A stretch of 64,000 bases of DNA from Pokkaliibacter sp. MBI-7 (GTDB lineage Bacteria; Pseudomonadota; Gammaproteobacteria; Pseudomonadales; Balneatricaceae). Each line of letters starts with the position of its first letter. Within the stretch, counting starts at the first letter, position 1. Below the pieces are notes generated by a model. It was not told the DNA's origin, did not search any database, and was given only the letters and a program-made list of their open reading frames with translations. The DNA lies in assembly GCF_029846635.1 (NCBI RefSeq), contig NZ_JARVTG010000001.1, positions 2,237,001 to 2,301,000 on the forward strand, written 5' to 3'. The translations under genes were made by a program, and so were the position numbers. Positions 52,828 through 62,246 of the stretch are shown in pieces.

Positions 52828-53442
52828 ATGACTCAGCCCCTGATACGCTCAGGCTTTGCCTTTGGCCATCCTGAGCATCACCTGCACCCCGACAATGCGC
52901 TACCGCTGGCACTGGTGATCGATAGCGCCCGCCTGCCGCAGTGGCGGCATACCGCCGCAATGAAAGAAACGGAGCTGCAGTGGGCCAGCCTCTACGAAGA
53001 CACGGCCGCTGAGCGCTTTGAGCCGGTCGGCCCCTTCCTGCTGCGCACCTACGCCGGCAGCCCGGTGCTTGATCTGCTCAGCAGCGATCCCGCCTGGGGC
53101 ACCAGTGCCCTGCTCATCAGCCATCGCTGCGACTTCGACACCCTGCTCAGCCATCTGCGCATTCTGGTGTTTGTGGAGGACGGCAACCGCCTCAACCTGA
53201 TGCGCTTTTATTCCCCGTGGATACTCGACACCTGGTTTGCCGAGCTGGCGGATGAGCGCATTCATGCCCTGCTCGGCCCGGCCGAAATGTGGGCGTGGCG
53301 CAGTTTCAATTATCACGATGAGGGTGAGTGGCAGTGGAGCTGGGTCGCCCATCAGCCCGGCCAGGTGCAGCACTCGCAAGGCTGGTACCGGCTGAGTGCT
53401 GATGAAATCCGGGTGCTGGATCAACTGGATGAGGGGGCCTGA
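52828..53442 (+). CDS. DUF4123 T6SS effector adaptor, cassette 2
   Basis: A 204-residue adaptor almost identical to that at 42371, with single changes such as G to C in SHRCDFD and S to I in LRILVF. Because the adaptors are nearly the same while the effectors differ widely, this protein probably recognises a feature common to both effectors, such as the N-terminal LysM region. Confidence 0.9.
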   Translation: MTQPLIRSGFAFGHPEHHLHPDNALPLALVIDSARLPQWRHTAAMKETELQWASLYEDTAAERFEPVGPFLLRTYAGSPVLDLLSSDPAWGTSALLISHRCDFDTLLSHLRILVFVEDGNRLNLMRFYSPWILDTWFAELADERIHALLGPAEMWAWRSFNYHDEGEWQWSWVAHQPGQVQHSQGWYRLSADEIRVLDQLDEGA

Positions 53443-53444
53443 GG

Positions 53445-56400
53445 ATGAGTGACAAGGCCGTCGCTATTCGCCCCTATATCATCAAAAAGGGCGATACCCT
53501 GTCGGAGCTGGCGCAAAAGTTCGGTACCACGGTAGATGCTTTGATGCTGCTCAACACCGACAGCATCGTTGACCCGGACTTGATCTATTACGACCGCACC
53601 ATGCGGGTGCCGGAGCCCGTCAGTATTGCTAAAAGCGGGACGACTGCGCTCCCTGTTCCACCGGAAGTCGATAAGAATCAGCCCATCTGCAGCACGAATG
53701 GTGACTATGTTGACCTGGTGTACTTCCCCGGTTTGCCGGGAGTGAAGAAAACCCGTCCGGCGTGGTATTTGCTGAGTAAGGAAGCCAGTCAGGCGTTCAG
53801 GGAAGAAGAAGACCGGCTTGACGATATCATCCGCCCCTACATCGACAATCCAACCCAGAGCACGCTGGATGCGACCTTTGGCAAGCTGAACGAGCTGGGC
53901 CTTTTAGAGTTGTTCAAGGATCTGAAGCTATCCTTCTTAATCGACGATAAAGCGGAACGTGATGACTACACCAACAAGGTGCTGATGCTGGCCTCAGCCA
54001 AAGCCAATCTGCTTAAGCGTGTGTTCAAACTGCCCCCCGAGCTAGTCGCCAAAGGACAGCAAGGTCAGGCCGACTGGGAAGCCCGGCGCAAGCAACTGGA
54101 ACAAAGTGCCGGGACGCCCGGCGCCCCTGCCATCACTGACCTTTACAATGCCCGCTACTCCGAGATCAACCCTAAAACGGGCGAGGTCTACAACCTGGCG
54201 CTGCCGGAAACCCTGCTCACCCAGTGGATAGCCGCAACAGAAAAAGACATTGCCGCCATCGAGCAAAAATACACCCGGCTGGCCACCGATACCTATGGCT
54301 TGATTGTGACCAGGGATCAGCAGGTGATGACACGCGATGAGGATAAGCGTCTGAAGTCACTCGCCAAGGTGGACGAGATAAGAAAAAGCACCCTGATCTG
54401 GCTGGACTATGTGAAAGGCGCCGTGCAGGGGCCACTCATGGATAAGCTCAACAAGGCATGGCAGCAGTCCCATGACATCTGCAAAGAGCAGCCCTTCGAG
54501 CAGTTTACCAACACGTTCTGGCAGCAAAGTGGTTTTCAGCCAACGGCATTCGGCGAAGAAGAGCGCGTTGCACAGGCCTACTTTCGACTCATCACCGAAG
54601 TCAGACAGCTTAATCTGCTGGGTATTGCACTGCCTGAGCAGGTGCTGAATGCCGCTGAGATGTTTAGCCGCCCCACCAGCCTGAAAGAGACCTGGCATGT
54701 GGCCATGGGAGAGAAACCGCTCAGCATGGCGAACACCATCAAGGTGCTGAATGATGCCCAGTTCCCGGTTCTGATCAATCAGCTTCAGCCTGAACTGCAA
54801 GGGCAGGATGACCTTTACCGTTACCATCATTTCGATCTGCAACAAGTGATCAATGCGCTGGACAAAGGCCAGTGGCAGCCTGTTTGGATTATCGGTTACT
54901 ACCCCTGTGTCCGCCTGTTGCAAAAAGTGGAGGAAGCCATTGCCGACAGCGATAACAAGTTTCAGGAGGCACTGGGGCTGGACCAGGCACCCGCTACCTA
55001 TTACCGTCCCTATCTGCTGCTGAAATATGTGCTGACCTGCCGTATTGATGAAATCAAGCAACGCGCTAATCAGTTAATGACGCAGCCTCTGGACCGGCGC
55101 TGGTTCCGTACGGCCGGCGAGCAGGATGCCCTGTCAAACTACAATGGCACCCTCACCCTGATATGGACGTCCGATGAGTGGGAAACCCATTACGTCAATC
55201 AGTTCGATCAGGGTGTGCCCAGTTTCAGGCCGAAAACGCAGGTCAACTTAGTGGAGGCCTATCGGCTGAATCGGGGTGACACTGCACCGCATTATGTCCG
55301 TGATTGCTGGCTGACCGACTACCAGGGCAAGACGGAGTGTGCCCATCTCCATGAGATTGAGGCCTACAATGGCTATGGCAGCAAAGCCGCAGAGCACGCG
55401 ACCTGGCAAGGGGGTAAATGGCGGGTCGATCTGGCCAATACCCTGAAAGAAGCCAGGAAGGTCATCGGCCCCCAATCCTCGTTCAACCTCACCTATAACA
55501 AGAAATACGACGACATTGTCTGTGGCAAAGTGGCCAGTGGCACCCTGAGTGCCAGCGGAGACCGCCTGAATACCCCGTTCTACGTGGCAACAGCCGAAGC
55601 GCAGTGGCTCCGTTTTACCAAAGGGTCATCACTGAACAATGACATCGATTATAAAAGTGCTTACGCCTACGTTAAAAAAGAGCCCGTCGGGGTCACGGGC
55701 CTGTCTGCGGAGCTGGGCTACGATGCCTTCAAAGGCGAGCTTAAATTTGCCTTTATGTGGCCGGAATCCTTTGACCACCAGAAAATACGCCTCGTGTATG
55801 AATACACCGACTGGGATGCACAGGGTAAGCCATCCGAAATGACGGCCGACTATGACATGGGCTGGATGCAGGTGAACGGCACGTTGTCCGCCAGTGGTTA
55901 TATCGGCGTCAGTTGTACTATGGCCAGTACGTTTCATGTCTCTCGCAATCACACCGGGCAACTGGGCGTCCGAGGCTCGCGCACCATTACGACCGATACC
56001 CTTGACCGTGACTGGCGCGCCCGCCAGACCGACAACATGGTGATACGAGCCACCATGGACACACGCAACCCCAGTAAAAGTAAGGGCGATTCGCGTAAGG
56101 CAAAGAGTAAAGACACCCACTTACAAGGCAGCATGAACCTCTTTGCCGGGCTTCAGGTAGGCGGTGAGCTGAACGTCAGCCTGCGTTGGTGCCCCCCCCC
56201 GAAAATAGGCGCCAGCCAGCCCCCCGCCGATCAGCAGATCGCGCCAATTCAGGGTGATGCGCCTATTCAAGGGGGGCAATGGCTCACCCTGGCCTCTGCC
56301 AAAGCCTCCGTATCGCTGGAGCTGGGGGCAGGCATCAGTGGCGAGTTTGTCATCACCTTTCGCAATGGCAAGTTCTACATCTTTATGGCTGCCCGCTTTG

Positions 56401-57455
56401 TGTTCGGCGAAGGGGCCTCAGGCAAGTTCAGCTTTGAAGTCGACTACTACAATATCCTCAGGTTTGTGGAGCTCTTTCAGGGCATTGTGGCGCGGCCAGG
56501 GTATCGGCGCGTGATTGCCATTCAGAATGGCGAGCGCACCGATGAAGAAACTGCCGATGAGCAGGCCAGCAGTGGCAGCCTGCTGACGCAGACCTTCTCG
56601 CACATGGTCAATCTGCTCTACATCACCTTAAGTTACGGCTTATCGCTGGTCGAAGCCGTTATGCTCAGCCTCGCCAAGATTGATGAGCTGTGTCAGAAAA
56701 GCCTGCGCGCTGATCAGGCCCCGCGCATCGCCCGCTATATTGTGGACCGCGCACCGGAGGCCTGGTTTGACAACCTGCTGCCGGAAGTGAAAGGCCGCTT
56801 GCTGCATGTGCTGATGACCTATCAGGAAGCCACCTTCCAGAGCGATAACCCCCTGCTGGATATCTTCGACTATGCCACCGGCAACCTGTTTAACTCAGAA
56901 GAGTCACAGGCCAAGGCGGATCTCGACAATATCTACCAGCGCGCGGCGATATTAAAAGTCCTGGGCTGGATCAGTAATGAGTCAAAAGAAGCCGGTGAGC
57001 GGCAATTCTTTGAAAGCATTACCCGGTTAAATAAAGACGGCAGTAAAGACCCCAGTCTGTTTTTAAACCGGCAGGCATTTGGGGAGAACTGGTATCAGTT
57101 GCAGGCGTTTTTTGAAAAATTATCGAAACTCGATGACAGACAGGCTCCGGTAAAAATTGCTCAAATCAATGATGGCCGGGCTAAGGATGACCCCCATTAT
57201 GAGGTGTATATTCCGATTGATGATCCTAAAGCAGGTAATTTGAGAGTTCTCGACCTTACGGAATTGCGTAACAAGCTGTGTACCTCCTTTATTAGTGACT
57301 ATACGCTGTATGAATACAACGTTGAGGACTATAAGGGCGAGTCAGTAAAGACGGTGCAGAAGTGGATCTATACCAGTAACGCCATTATCCAGATACCCAT
57401 TAAAGAGCGCTTACGCCTGGCCAAAATGCCGGGGGATGCTCACCGAGCCTTATAA
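53445..57455 (+). CDS. Candidate T6SS effector with N-terminal LysM, cassette 2
   Basis: A 1336-residue homologue of the cassette 1 effector. The LysM domain is at about residues 11-58 (YIIKKGDTLSELAQKFGTT). The shared ICSTNGDYVDLVYFPGLPG block follows. Late conserved regions are LGAGISGEFVITFRNGKF, a hydrophobic segment near 1052-1080, FDNLLPEVKGR and LDNIYQRAAILKVLGWISNE. Much of the middle is diverged. No known catalytic motif was found. The final 130 codons are AT-rich. The pairing with three Sel1-like genes downstream supports a toxin with periplasmic immunity; activity is unknown. Confidence 0.75.
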   Translation: MSDKAVAIRPYIIKKGDTLSELAQKFGTTVDALMLLNTDSIVDPDLIYYDRTMRVPEPVSIAKSGTTALPVPPEVDKNQPICSTNGDYVDLVYFPGLPGVKKTRPAWYLLSKEASQAFREEEDRLDDIIRPYIDNPTQSTLDATFGKLNELGLLELFKDLKLSFLIDDKAERDDYTNKVLMLASAKANLLKRVFKLPPELVAKGQQGQADWEARRKQLEQSAGTPGAPAITDLYNARYSEINPKTGEVYNLALPETLLTQWIAATEKDIAAIEQKYTRLATDTYGLIVTRDQQVMTRDEDKRLKSLAKVDEIRKSTLIWLDYVKGAVQGPLMDKLNKAWQQSHDICKEQPFEQFTNTFWQQSGFQPTAFGEEERVAQAYFRLITEVRQLNLLGIALPEQVLNAAEMFSRPTSLKETWHVAMGEKPLSMANTIKVLNDAQFPVLINQLQPELQGQDDLYRYHHFDLQQVINALDKGQWQPVWIIGYYPCVRLLQKVEEAIADSDNKFQEALGLDQAPATYYRPYLLLKYVLTCRIDEIKQRANQLMTQPLDRRWFRTAGEQDALSNYNGTLTLIWTSDEWETHYVNQFDQGVPSFRPKTQVNLVEAYRLNRGDTAPHYVRDCWLTDYQGKTECAHLHEIEAYNGYGSKAAEHATWQGGKWRVDLANTLKEARKVIGPQSSFNLTYNKKYDDIVCGKVASGTLSASGDRLNTPFYVATAEAQWLRFTKGSSLNNDIDYKSAYAYVKKEPVGVTGLSAELGYDAFKGELKFAFMWPESFDHQKIRLVYEYTDWDAQGKPSEMTADYDMGWMQVNGTLSASGYIGVSCTMASTFHVSRNHTGQLGVRGSRTITTDTLDRDWRARQTDNMVIRATMDTRNPSKSKGDSRKAKSKDTHLQGSMNLFAGLQVGGELNVSLRWCPPPKIGASQPPADQQIAPIQGDAPIQGGQWLTLASAKASVSLELGAGISGEFVITFRNGKFYIFMAARFVFGEGASGKFSFEVDYYNILRFVELFQGIVARPGYRRVIAIQNGERTDEETADEQASSGSLLTQTFSHMVNLLYITLSYGLSLVEAVMLSLAKIDELCQKSLRADQAPRIARYIVDRAPEAWFDNLLPEVKGRLLHVLMTYQEATFQSDNPLLDIFDYATGNLFNSEESQAKADLDNIYQRAAILKVLGWISNESKEAGERQFFESITRLNKDGSKDPSLFLNRQAFGENWYQLQAFFEKLSKLDDRQAPVKIAQINDGRAKDDPHYEVYIPIDDPKAGNLRVLDLTELRNKLCTSFISDYTLYEYNVEDYKGESVKTVQKWIYTSNAIIQIPIKERLRLAKMPGDAHRAL

Positions 57456-57474
57456 CAGAAGGAGTACGACAGGG

Positions 57475-58557
57475 ATGCGACGATCCTGCCTGGGCTATGC
57501 CGCCCTCCTTGGCCTGCTGGGGGGGCTCAGCCTGCCCCTGTACGCCGCGGCGCCTGCAGCCGACAGCGACGACCCGGCGCTGCACACCGAAACCGTGGAT
57601 TTACGCCAGTTCCCCGCGCGCGATGTGGCGCTGGATGCCTTTGCCCGTGACCGCTTTGACCGGGTGATTGCCTTTGCCAAACCCTTTGCGGACCAGGGCG
57701 ATGCCCAGATGCAGTACATGCTGGGCGTCGCCTACGCACTGGCCCTGCCGCAAACCCTCCGCAGCGGGCAAGACAGCGCCCGCTATATTCAGCGGGCCGC
57801 CGAGAACGGCAACCCCTATGCCCAGTGGAGCATGGGCAGCCCGGCCCATTGCCGGGCGCTCAACAGCTGCGATAACGCCGATGACTGGCAAAGTCAGGCC
57901 CGCGCCGGCTGGGAAGCCCTGGCCCGGCAGGGCAATGCGCAGGCCATGTATTTCGATGCGCTGAAGGGTAAGTACTGGATTAACTATGTGCCCTGGTTTA
58001 GCCGCCAGAACCAGTTAGCCAAACTGGAAAAAGCCGCCGAGGCCGGCAGCAAAATCGCCATTGACGAATGGATGACACGTCATCGGGAGGCGTTTGAAAA
58101 AGAAGGCGGGGCAGCTCTGGTCAATAAAGCCATCGCCTTTTTAACCCCCTTAGCAGAAAAAAATAATGATGAAGCCATGTATTGGCTGGCAAAAATATAT
58201 CAGTTTTATGTCACCCCCCCCCAGATTGACAAATCGATTGCCCTCTGGAAAAAAATGGAAGAACGGGGGGGGGTGAATTTGGGGTATTTCCTTTTCCCTG
58301 TTTATCTGGAAATGAAAAAGTATAAAGAGTCTTATATATATATATATAGTGTTGAATATAAAAAAAATGAAAGATTTCCACATTATAAAAGTTTAGAAGA
58401 AGAGCACCCAGATATCTTCACCCCCGAAGTAATTAAAGCATTACGTGCGCAGGCTATGGAGCGGGTGAAGCAGATAGTGGCCTATACCAACGGGGCGGGC
58501 TATCAGCTGCGCCATGAGAACGATGTAAATTACTTCCCGGCTGGCTGGGGGATGTAA
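57475..58557 (+). CDS. Sel1-like candidate immunity protein, tandem copy 1
   Basis: A 360-residue protein with a signal peptide (LLGLLGGLSLPLYAAAP) and Sel1-like helical repeats (DAQMQYMLGVAYALALPQTL; ENGNPYAQWSMGS; NAQAMYFDALKG). The C-terminal part has HPDIFTPEVIKALRAQAME and ends DVNYFPAGWGM. The frame is open from 57436, but 57475 has GAAGGAG upstream. The gene has a 9-C tract, a 9-G tract and (TA)8 in its 3' third. The segment DALKGKYWINY differs from copies 2 and 3 (DALVGESWINY). Confidence 0.8.
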   Translation: MRRSCLGYAALLGLLGGLSLPLYAAAPAADSDDPALHTETVDLRQFPARDVALDAFARDRFDRVIAFAKPFADQGDAQMQYMLGVAYALALPQTLRSGQDSARYIQRAAENGNPYAQWSMGSPAHCRALNSCDNADDWQSQARAGWEALARQGNAQAMYFDALKGKYWINYVPWFSRQNQLAKLEKAAEAGSKIAIDEWMTRHREAFEKEGGAALVNKAIAFLTPLAEKNNDEAMYWLAKIYQFYVTPPQIDKSIALWKKMEERGGVNLGYFLFPVYLEMKKYKESYIYIYSVEYKKNERFPHYKSLEEEHPDIFTPEVIKALRAQAMERVKQIVAYTNGAGYQLRHENDVNYFPAGWGM

Positions 58558-58560
58558 CGG

Positions 58561-59643
58561 ATGCGACGATCCTGCCTGGGCTATGCCGCCCTCCTTGGCC
58601 TGCTGGGGGGGCTCAGCCTGCCCCTGTACGCCGCGGCGCCTGCAGCCGACAGCGCTGACCCGGTGCTGCACACCGAAACCGTGGATTTACGCCAGTTCCC
58701 CGCGCGCGATGTGGCACTGGATGCCTTTGCCCGTGACCGCTTTGACCGGGTGATTGCCTTTGCCAAGCCCTTTGCGGACCAGGGCGATGCCCAGATGCAG
58801 TACATGCTGGGCGTCGCCTACGCACTGGCCCTGCCGCAAACCCTCCGCAGCGGGCAAGACAGCGCCCGCTATATTCAGCGGGCCGCCGAGAACGGCAACC
58901 CCTATGCCCAGTGGAGCATGGGCAGCCCGGCCCATTGCCGGGCGCTCAACAGCTGCGATAACGCCGATGACTGGCAAAATCAGGCCCGCGCCGGCTGGGC
59001 GGCCCTGGCCCGGCAGGGCAACGCACAGGCCATGTATTTCGATGCACTAGTGGGGGAATCCTGGATTAACTATGTGCCCTGGTTTAGCCGCCAGAACCAG
59101 TTAGCCAAACTGGAAAAAGCCGCCGAGGCCGGCAGCAAAAGTGCCATAGCCGAATGGATGCTGCGCCATCGGGAGGCGTTTAAAAATGAAGGCGGGGCAG
59201 CTCTGGTCAATAAAGCCATCGCCTTTTTAACCCCCTTAGCAGAAAAAAATAATGATGAAGCGATGAAATGGCTGGCACAAACATATCACTATTACGTCAC
59301 CCCCCCCCAGATTGACAAATCCATTGCCCTCTGGAAAAAAATGGAAGAACGGGGGGGGGTGAATTTGGGGTATTTCCTTTTCCCTGTTTATCTGGAAATG
59401 AAAAAGTATAAAGAGTCTTATATATATATATATAGTGTTGAATATAAAAAAAATGAAAGGTTTCCACATTATAAAAGTTTAGAAGAAAACCATCCTGATA
59501 TCTTCACCCCCGAAGTAATTAAAGCATTACGTGCTCAGGCCATGGAGCGGGTGAAGCAGATAGTGGCCTATACCAACGGGGCGGGCTATCAGCTGCGCCA
59601 TGAGAACGATGTAAATTACTTCCCGGCTGGCTGGGGGATGTAA
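58561..59643 (+). CDS. Sel1-like candidate immunity protein, tandem copy 2
   Basis: A 360-residue near-copy of the preceding gene, three bases after its stop. It retains the signal peptide, Sel1-like repeats, 9-C and 9-G tracts and (TA)8. It differs in the middle (DALVGESWINY; AIAEWMLRHREAF) and in a few residues near the poly-C tract (MKWLAQTYHYYVTPP). The variation falls in the repeat region likely to face a ligand. Confidence 0.8.
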   Translation: MRRSCLGYAALLGLLGGLSLPLYAAAPAADSADPVLHTETVDLRQFPARDVALDAFARDRFDRVIAFAKPFADQGDAQMQYMLGVAYALALPQTLRSGQDSARYIQRAAENGNPYAQWSMGSPAHCRALNSCDNADDWQNQARAGWAALARQGNAQAMYFDALVGESWINYVPWFSRQNQLAKLEKAAEAGSKSAIAEWMLRHREAFKNEGGAALVNKAIAFLTPLAEKNNDEAMKWLAQTYHYYVTPPQIDKSIALWKKMEERGGVNLGYFLFPVYLEMKKYKESYIYIYSVEYKKNERFPHYKSLEENHPDIFTPEVIKALRAQAMERVKQIVAYTNGAGYQLRHENDVNYFPAGWGM

Positions 59644-59646
59644 CGG

Positions 59647-60730
59647 ATGCGACGATCCTGCCTGGGCTATGCCGCCCTCCTTGGCCTGCTGGGGGGGCTC
59701 AGCCTGCCCCTGTACGCCGCGGCGCCTGCAGCCGACAGCGACGACCCGGCGCTGCACACCGAAACCGTGGATTTACGCCAGCTCCCCGCGCGCGATGTGG
59801 CGCTGGATGCCTTTGCCCGTGACCGCTTTGACCGGGTGATTGCCTTTGCCAAACCCTTTGCGGACCAGGGCGATGCCCAGATGCAGTACATGCTGGGCGT
59901 CGCCTACGCACTGGCCCTGCCGCAAACCCTCCGCAGCGGGCAAGACAGCGCCCGCTATATTCAGCGGGCCGCCGAGAACGGCAACCCCTATGCCCAGTGG
60001 AGCATGGGCAGCCCGGCCCATTGCCGGGCGCTCAACAGCTGCGATAACGCCGATGACTGGCAAAGTCAGGCCCGCGCCGGCTGGGAAGCCCTGGCCCGGC
60101 AGGGCAACGCACAGGCCATGTATTTCGATGCACTAGTGGGGGAATCCTGGATTAACTATGTGCCCTGGTTTAGCCGCCAGAACCAGTTAGCCAAACTGGA
60201 AAAAGCCGCCGAGGCCGGCAGCAAAAGTGCCATAGCCGAATGGATGCTGCGCCATCGGGAGGCGTTTAAAAAAGAGGGAGGGGCGGTATTGGTCAATAAA
60301 GCCATCGCCTTTTTAACCCCCTTAGCAGAAAAGAATAATGATGAAGCGATGAAATGGCTGGCACAAACATATCACTATTACGTCACCCCCCCCAGATTGA
60401 CAAATCCCTTGCCCTCTGGAAAAAAATGGAAGAACGGGGGGGGGGGTGAATTTGGGTAAATTCTTTTATCCTGTATATGAGAGTTTGGGGGATTATAAGA
60501 AAGCATATATCTATAATTACAGCGCCACCTATAATGAAAGTATTAAATTTCCGCATTACGAAATATTGGAAGAAAACCATCCTGATATCTTCACCCCCGA
60601 AGTAATTAAAGCATTACGTGCTCAGGCCATGGAGCGGGTGAAGCAGATAGTGGCCTATACCAACGGGGCGGGCTATCAGCTGCGCCATGAGAACGATGTG
60701 AATTACTTCCCGGCTGGCTGGGGGATGTAA
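59647..60730 (+). pseudogene. Sel1-like tandem copy 3, frameshifted at homopolymers
   Basis: The frame from 59647 follows copies 1 and 2 to the poly-C tract, which has 8 rather than 9 C, then reads out of frame to a stop at 60459. The poly-G tract has 11 rather than 9 G. The net +1 places the rest, from about 60446 to 60730, in another frame. That part ends in the same HPDIFTPEVIKALRAQAME and DVNYFPAGWGM. The segment after the G tract (GKFFYPVYESLGDYKKAY) differs from the other copies. It may be phase-variable, broken, or a sequencing error. Confidence 0.75.
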
Positions 60731-60812
60731 CGGATATTTGCACAAAGAGCTATCTGTATACGCCGGATATGCTTTTTTGCAGAGCTAATTGAAAGGATTT
60801 AATGCACACATC

Positions 60813-61439
60813 ATGAAAAATATACGTCAATTACTCCCTCTGTGGAGAGGATTGCTATTAATTAGTATTTTATATCCATGCCTGGCCTTTTCTGGAACAG
60901 TTGTGTGGAGTTCATCAAGCTCTGTTGGCAATGGAGAAGCGACGCCATTTAAAGTCCTGGTCGCCATTATTTTTGCAGTTGCAACAGTCTGGTTGCATTT
61001 TTATTTAAGCGGCACTAAATCGCACCATAAAGGAAGGAGGAAGTCAGCTTCTACCTATACCGATCTTGTACAGAGCATAAAAAATATCAAGGTAAATGAG
61101 TGCTCCATGCTCTGTGAAGAAGGTGATAACTCCATCACTATTCGCTCACCTAAAGAGCCTTCTTTTCTAGAAGGAATACTTTCTGAAAATCGTAGATATT
61201 CCATAAAATTGATCTTCGACACGGCCTCTTCAACGGTAAAGTATAGCGAGAGTTTTAAAAAAAACGGGTGGAATGGTCTAACATTTAAAGCTGAATTTTC
61301 TACAGATGATGCTCAGGGGTATTTTGATGCAGTGAATAAAGACGGTGAAGAGGTACGTGTTTACGTTAGCACCGTGAGAGGAAAGTTATTTGAAATAATC
61401 AATAATCATGGTTGGGATATGCAGAAGAAATTTCTGTGA
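60813..61439 (+). CDS. AT-rich hypothetical membrane-anchored protein
   Basis: A protein of 208 residues from the ATG at 60813; a TTG at 60789 would add eight. Two hydrophobic segments near the N-terminus (about residues 10-28 and 48-67) bracket a short Ser-rich loop. The rest is soluble and contains LVQSIKNIKVNECSMLCEEG. I recognise no family. Base composition is much more AT-rich than the T6SS core. It follows the immunity array in the same orientation, so it may belong to cassette 2. Confidence 0.6.
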   Translation: MKNIRQLLPLWRGLLLISILYPCLAFSGTVVWSSSSSVGNGEATPFKVLVAIIFAVATVWLHFYLSGTKSHHKGRRKSASTYTDLVQSIKNIKVNECSMLCEEGDNSITIRSPKEPSFLEGILSENRRYSIKLIFDTASSTVKYSESFKKNGWNGLTFKAEFSTDDAQGYFDAVNKDGEEVRVYVSTVRGKLFEIINNHGWDMQKKFL

Positions 61440-62238
61440 TAGGTAAAGAGCTGCTTGGATTAGGGAAAACACAATGAGCATGGAATTAGCTACCATTTAC
61501 ACCAGTATAAAAATAGCAATTTTAAAGTTTTTAGGAAGAAAGTGGCTAACTCTTTTTACGATATTGACCCCTATAGTGTCAGTTCTTTCTGGTATCGCCT
61601 ACAAAGGAGCACTATGGTTTTTTATGTTCGGTCGCTTAACGTCGTTCAGTGTTATCCCGGAGTTCTTTCATATAGGAAACCCAAGTAGCTATATGTTAAT
61701 TATATTTACTACTGCAATTGGGGATTTACTAAAAAGTGTCATCGCTTTTATTTTATCTTGCTCTATAGGGAGTGTACTAGTCGCGCCATTTTGCTTCGTT
61801 TTATACATTATATTCAGATGGGTGTTATATGTAGCAAAAGTAAAATATAAAAAATCACTCAGAAAAAAGACAGGCTCTCTTGCAATACGAATTGCAAAGA
61901 AAAACAAAAAAAGCAAAAAAACAAAAGGCATGCGTTTAACGGCACATCAACGCCAGCAAGAAGAATCACTATCAGCGTTTGTAAAGAAAGTTTTCAATAT
62001 TTCACTGGCAGTGATCAGCGCCACCTGGCTGGGTTTAGTGGTTATTTTGGTGGTATTAGGCGGAGGTTTGTACTTCTTTCACAAGGGGGCTGAATTTGGG
62101 GATAAACAACTCAAAGACTTCAATGATCACAATATTTGCCTAGATGATCTCAACCACAACGGCTGTTATACCCTGACCCAATCTGATCTGGACTCAGGCT
62201 CCGTCTCTGGATTTCTCATTAATCTTTCAGAAACAGAG

Positions 62239-62246
62239 TGGGTTCT
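62239..62246. repeat. 8-bp target duplication, left
   Basis: TGGGTTCT directly before the element's left end; the same eight bases follow its right end at 63567-63574. Confidence 0.9.

Larger units (their letters stand above)
51252..53447 (+). repeat. Direct repeat B, copy 2
   Basis: Second copy of 40795-42990, offset 10457 bases. The 12-base change in offset relative to repeat A is the length difference of the variable core. It ends exactly at the effector ATG. Confidence 0.9.
57475..60730 (+). repeat. Tandem array of three 1086-bp Sel1-like gene units
   Basis: Units start at 57475, 58561 and 59647. The first two are exactly 1086 bases including the short spacer; the third coding unit is one base longer than expected. 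The first 700 bases are almost identical. Copies vary mainly in the 3' third. Confidence 0.92.

Noticed and set aside
53445..57455. Phospholipase D effector by analogy with PldB and its Sel1-type immunity genes
   Set aside because: No HxKxxxxD motif is present in either effector, so only the immunity arrangement is analogous.
57475..60730. CRISPR-like periodicity
   Set aside because: The repeat units are 1086-bp genes with conserved frames, not short repeats with spacers.
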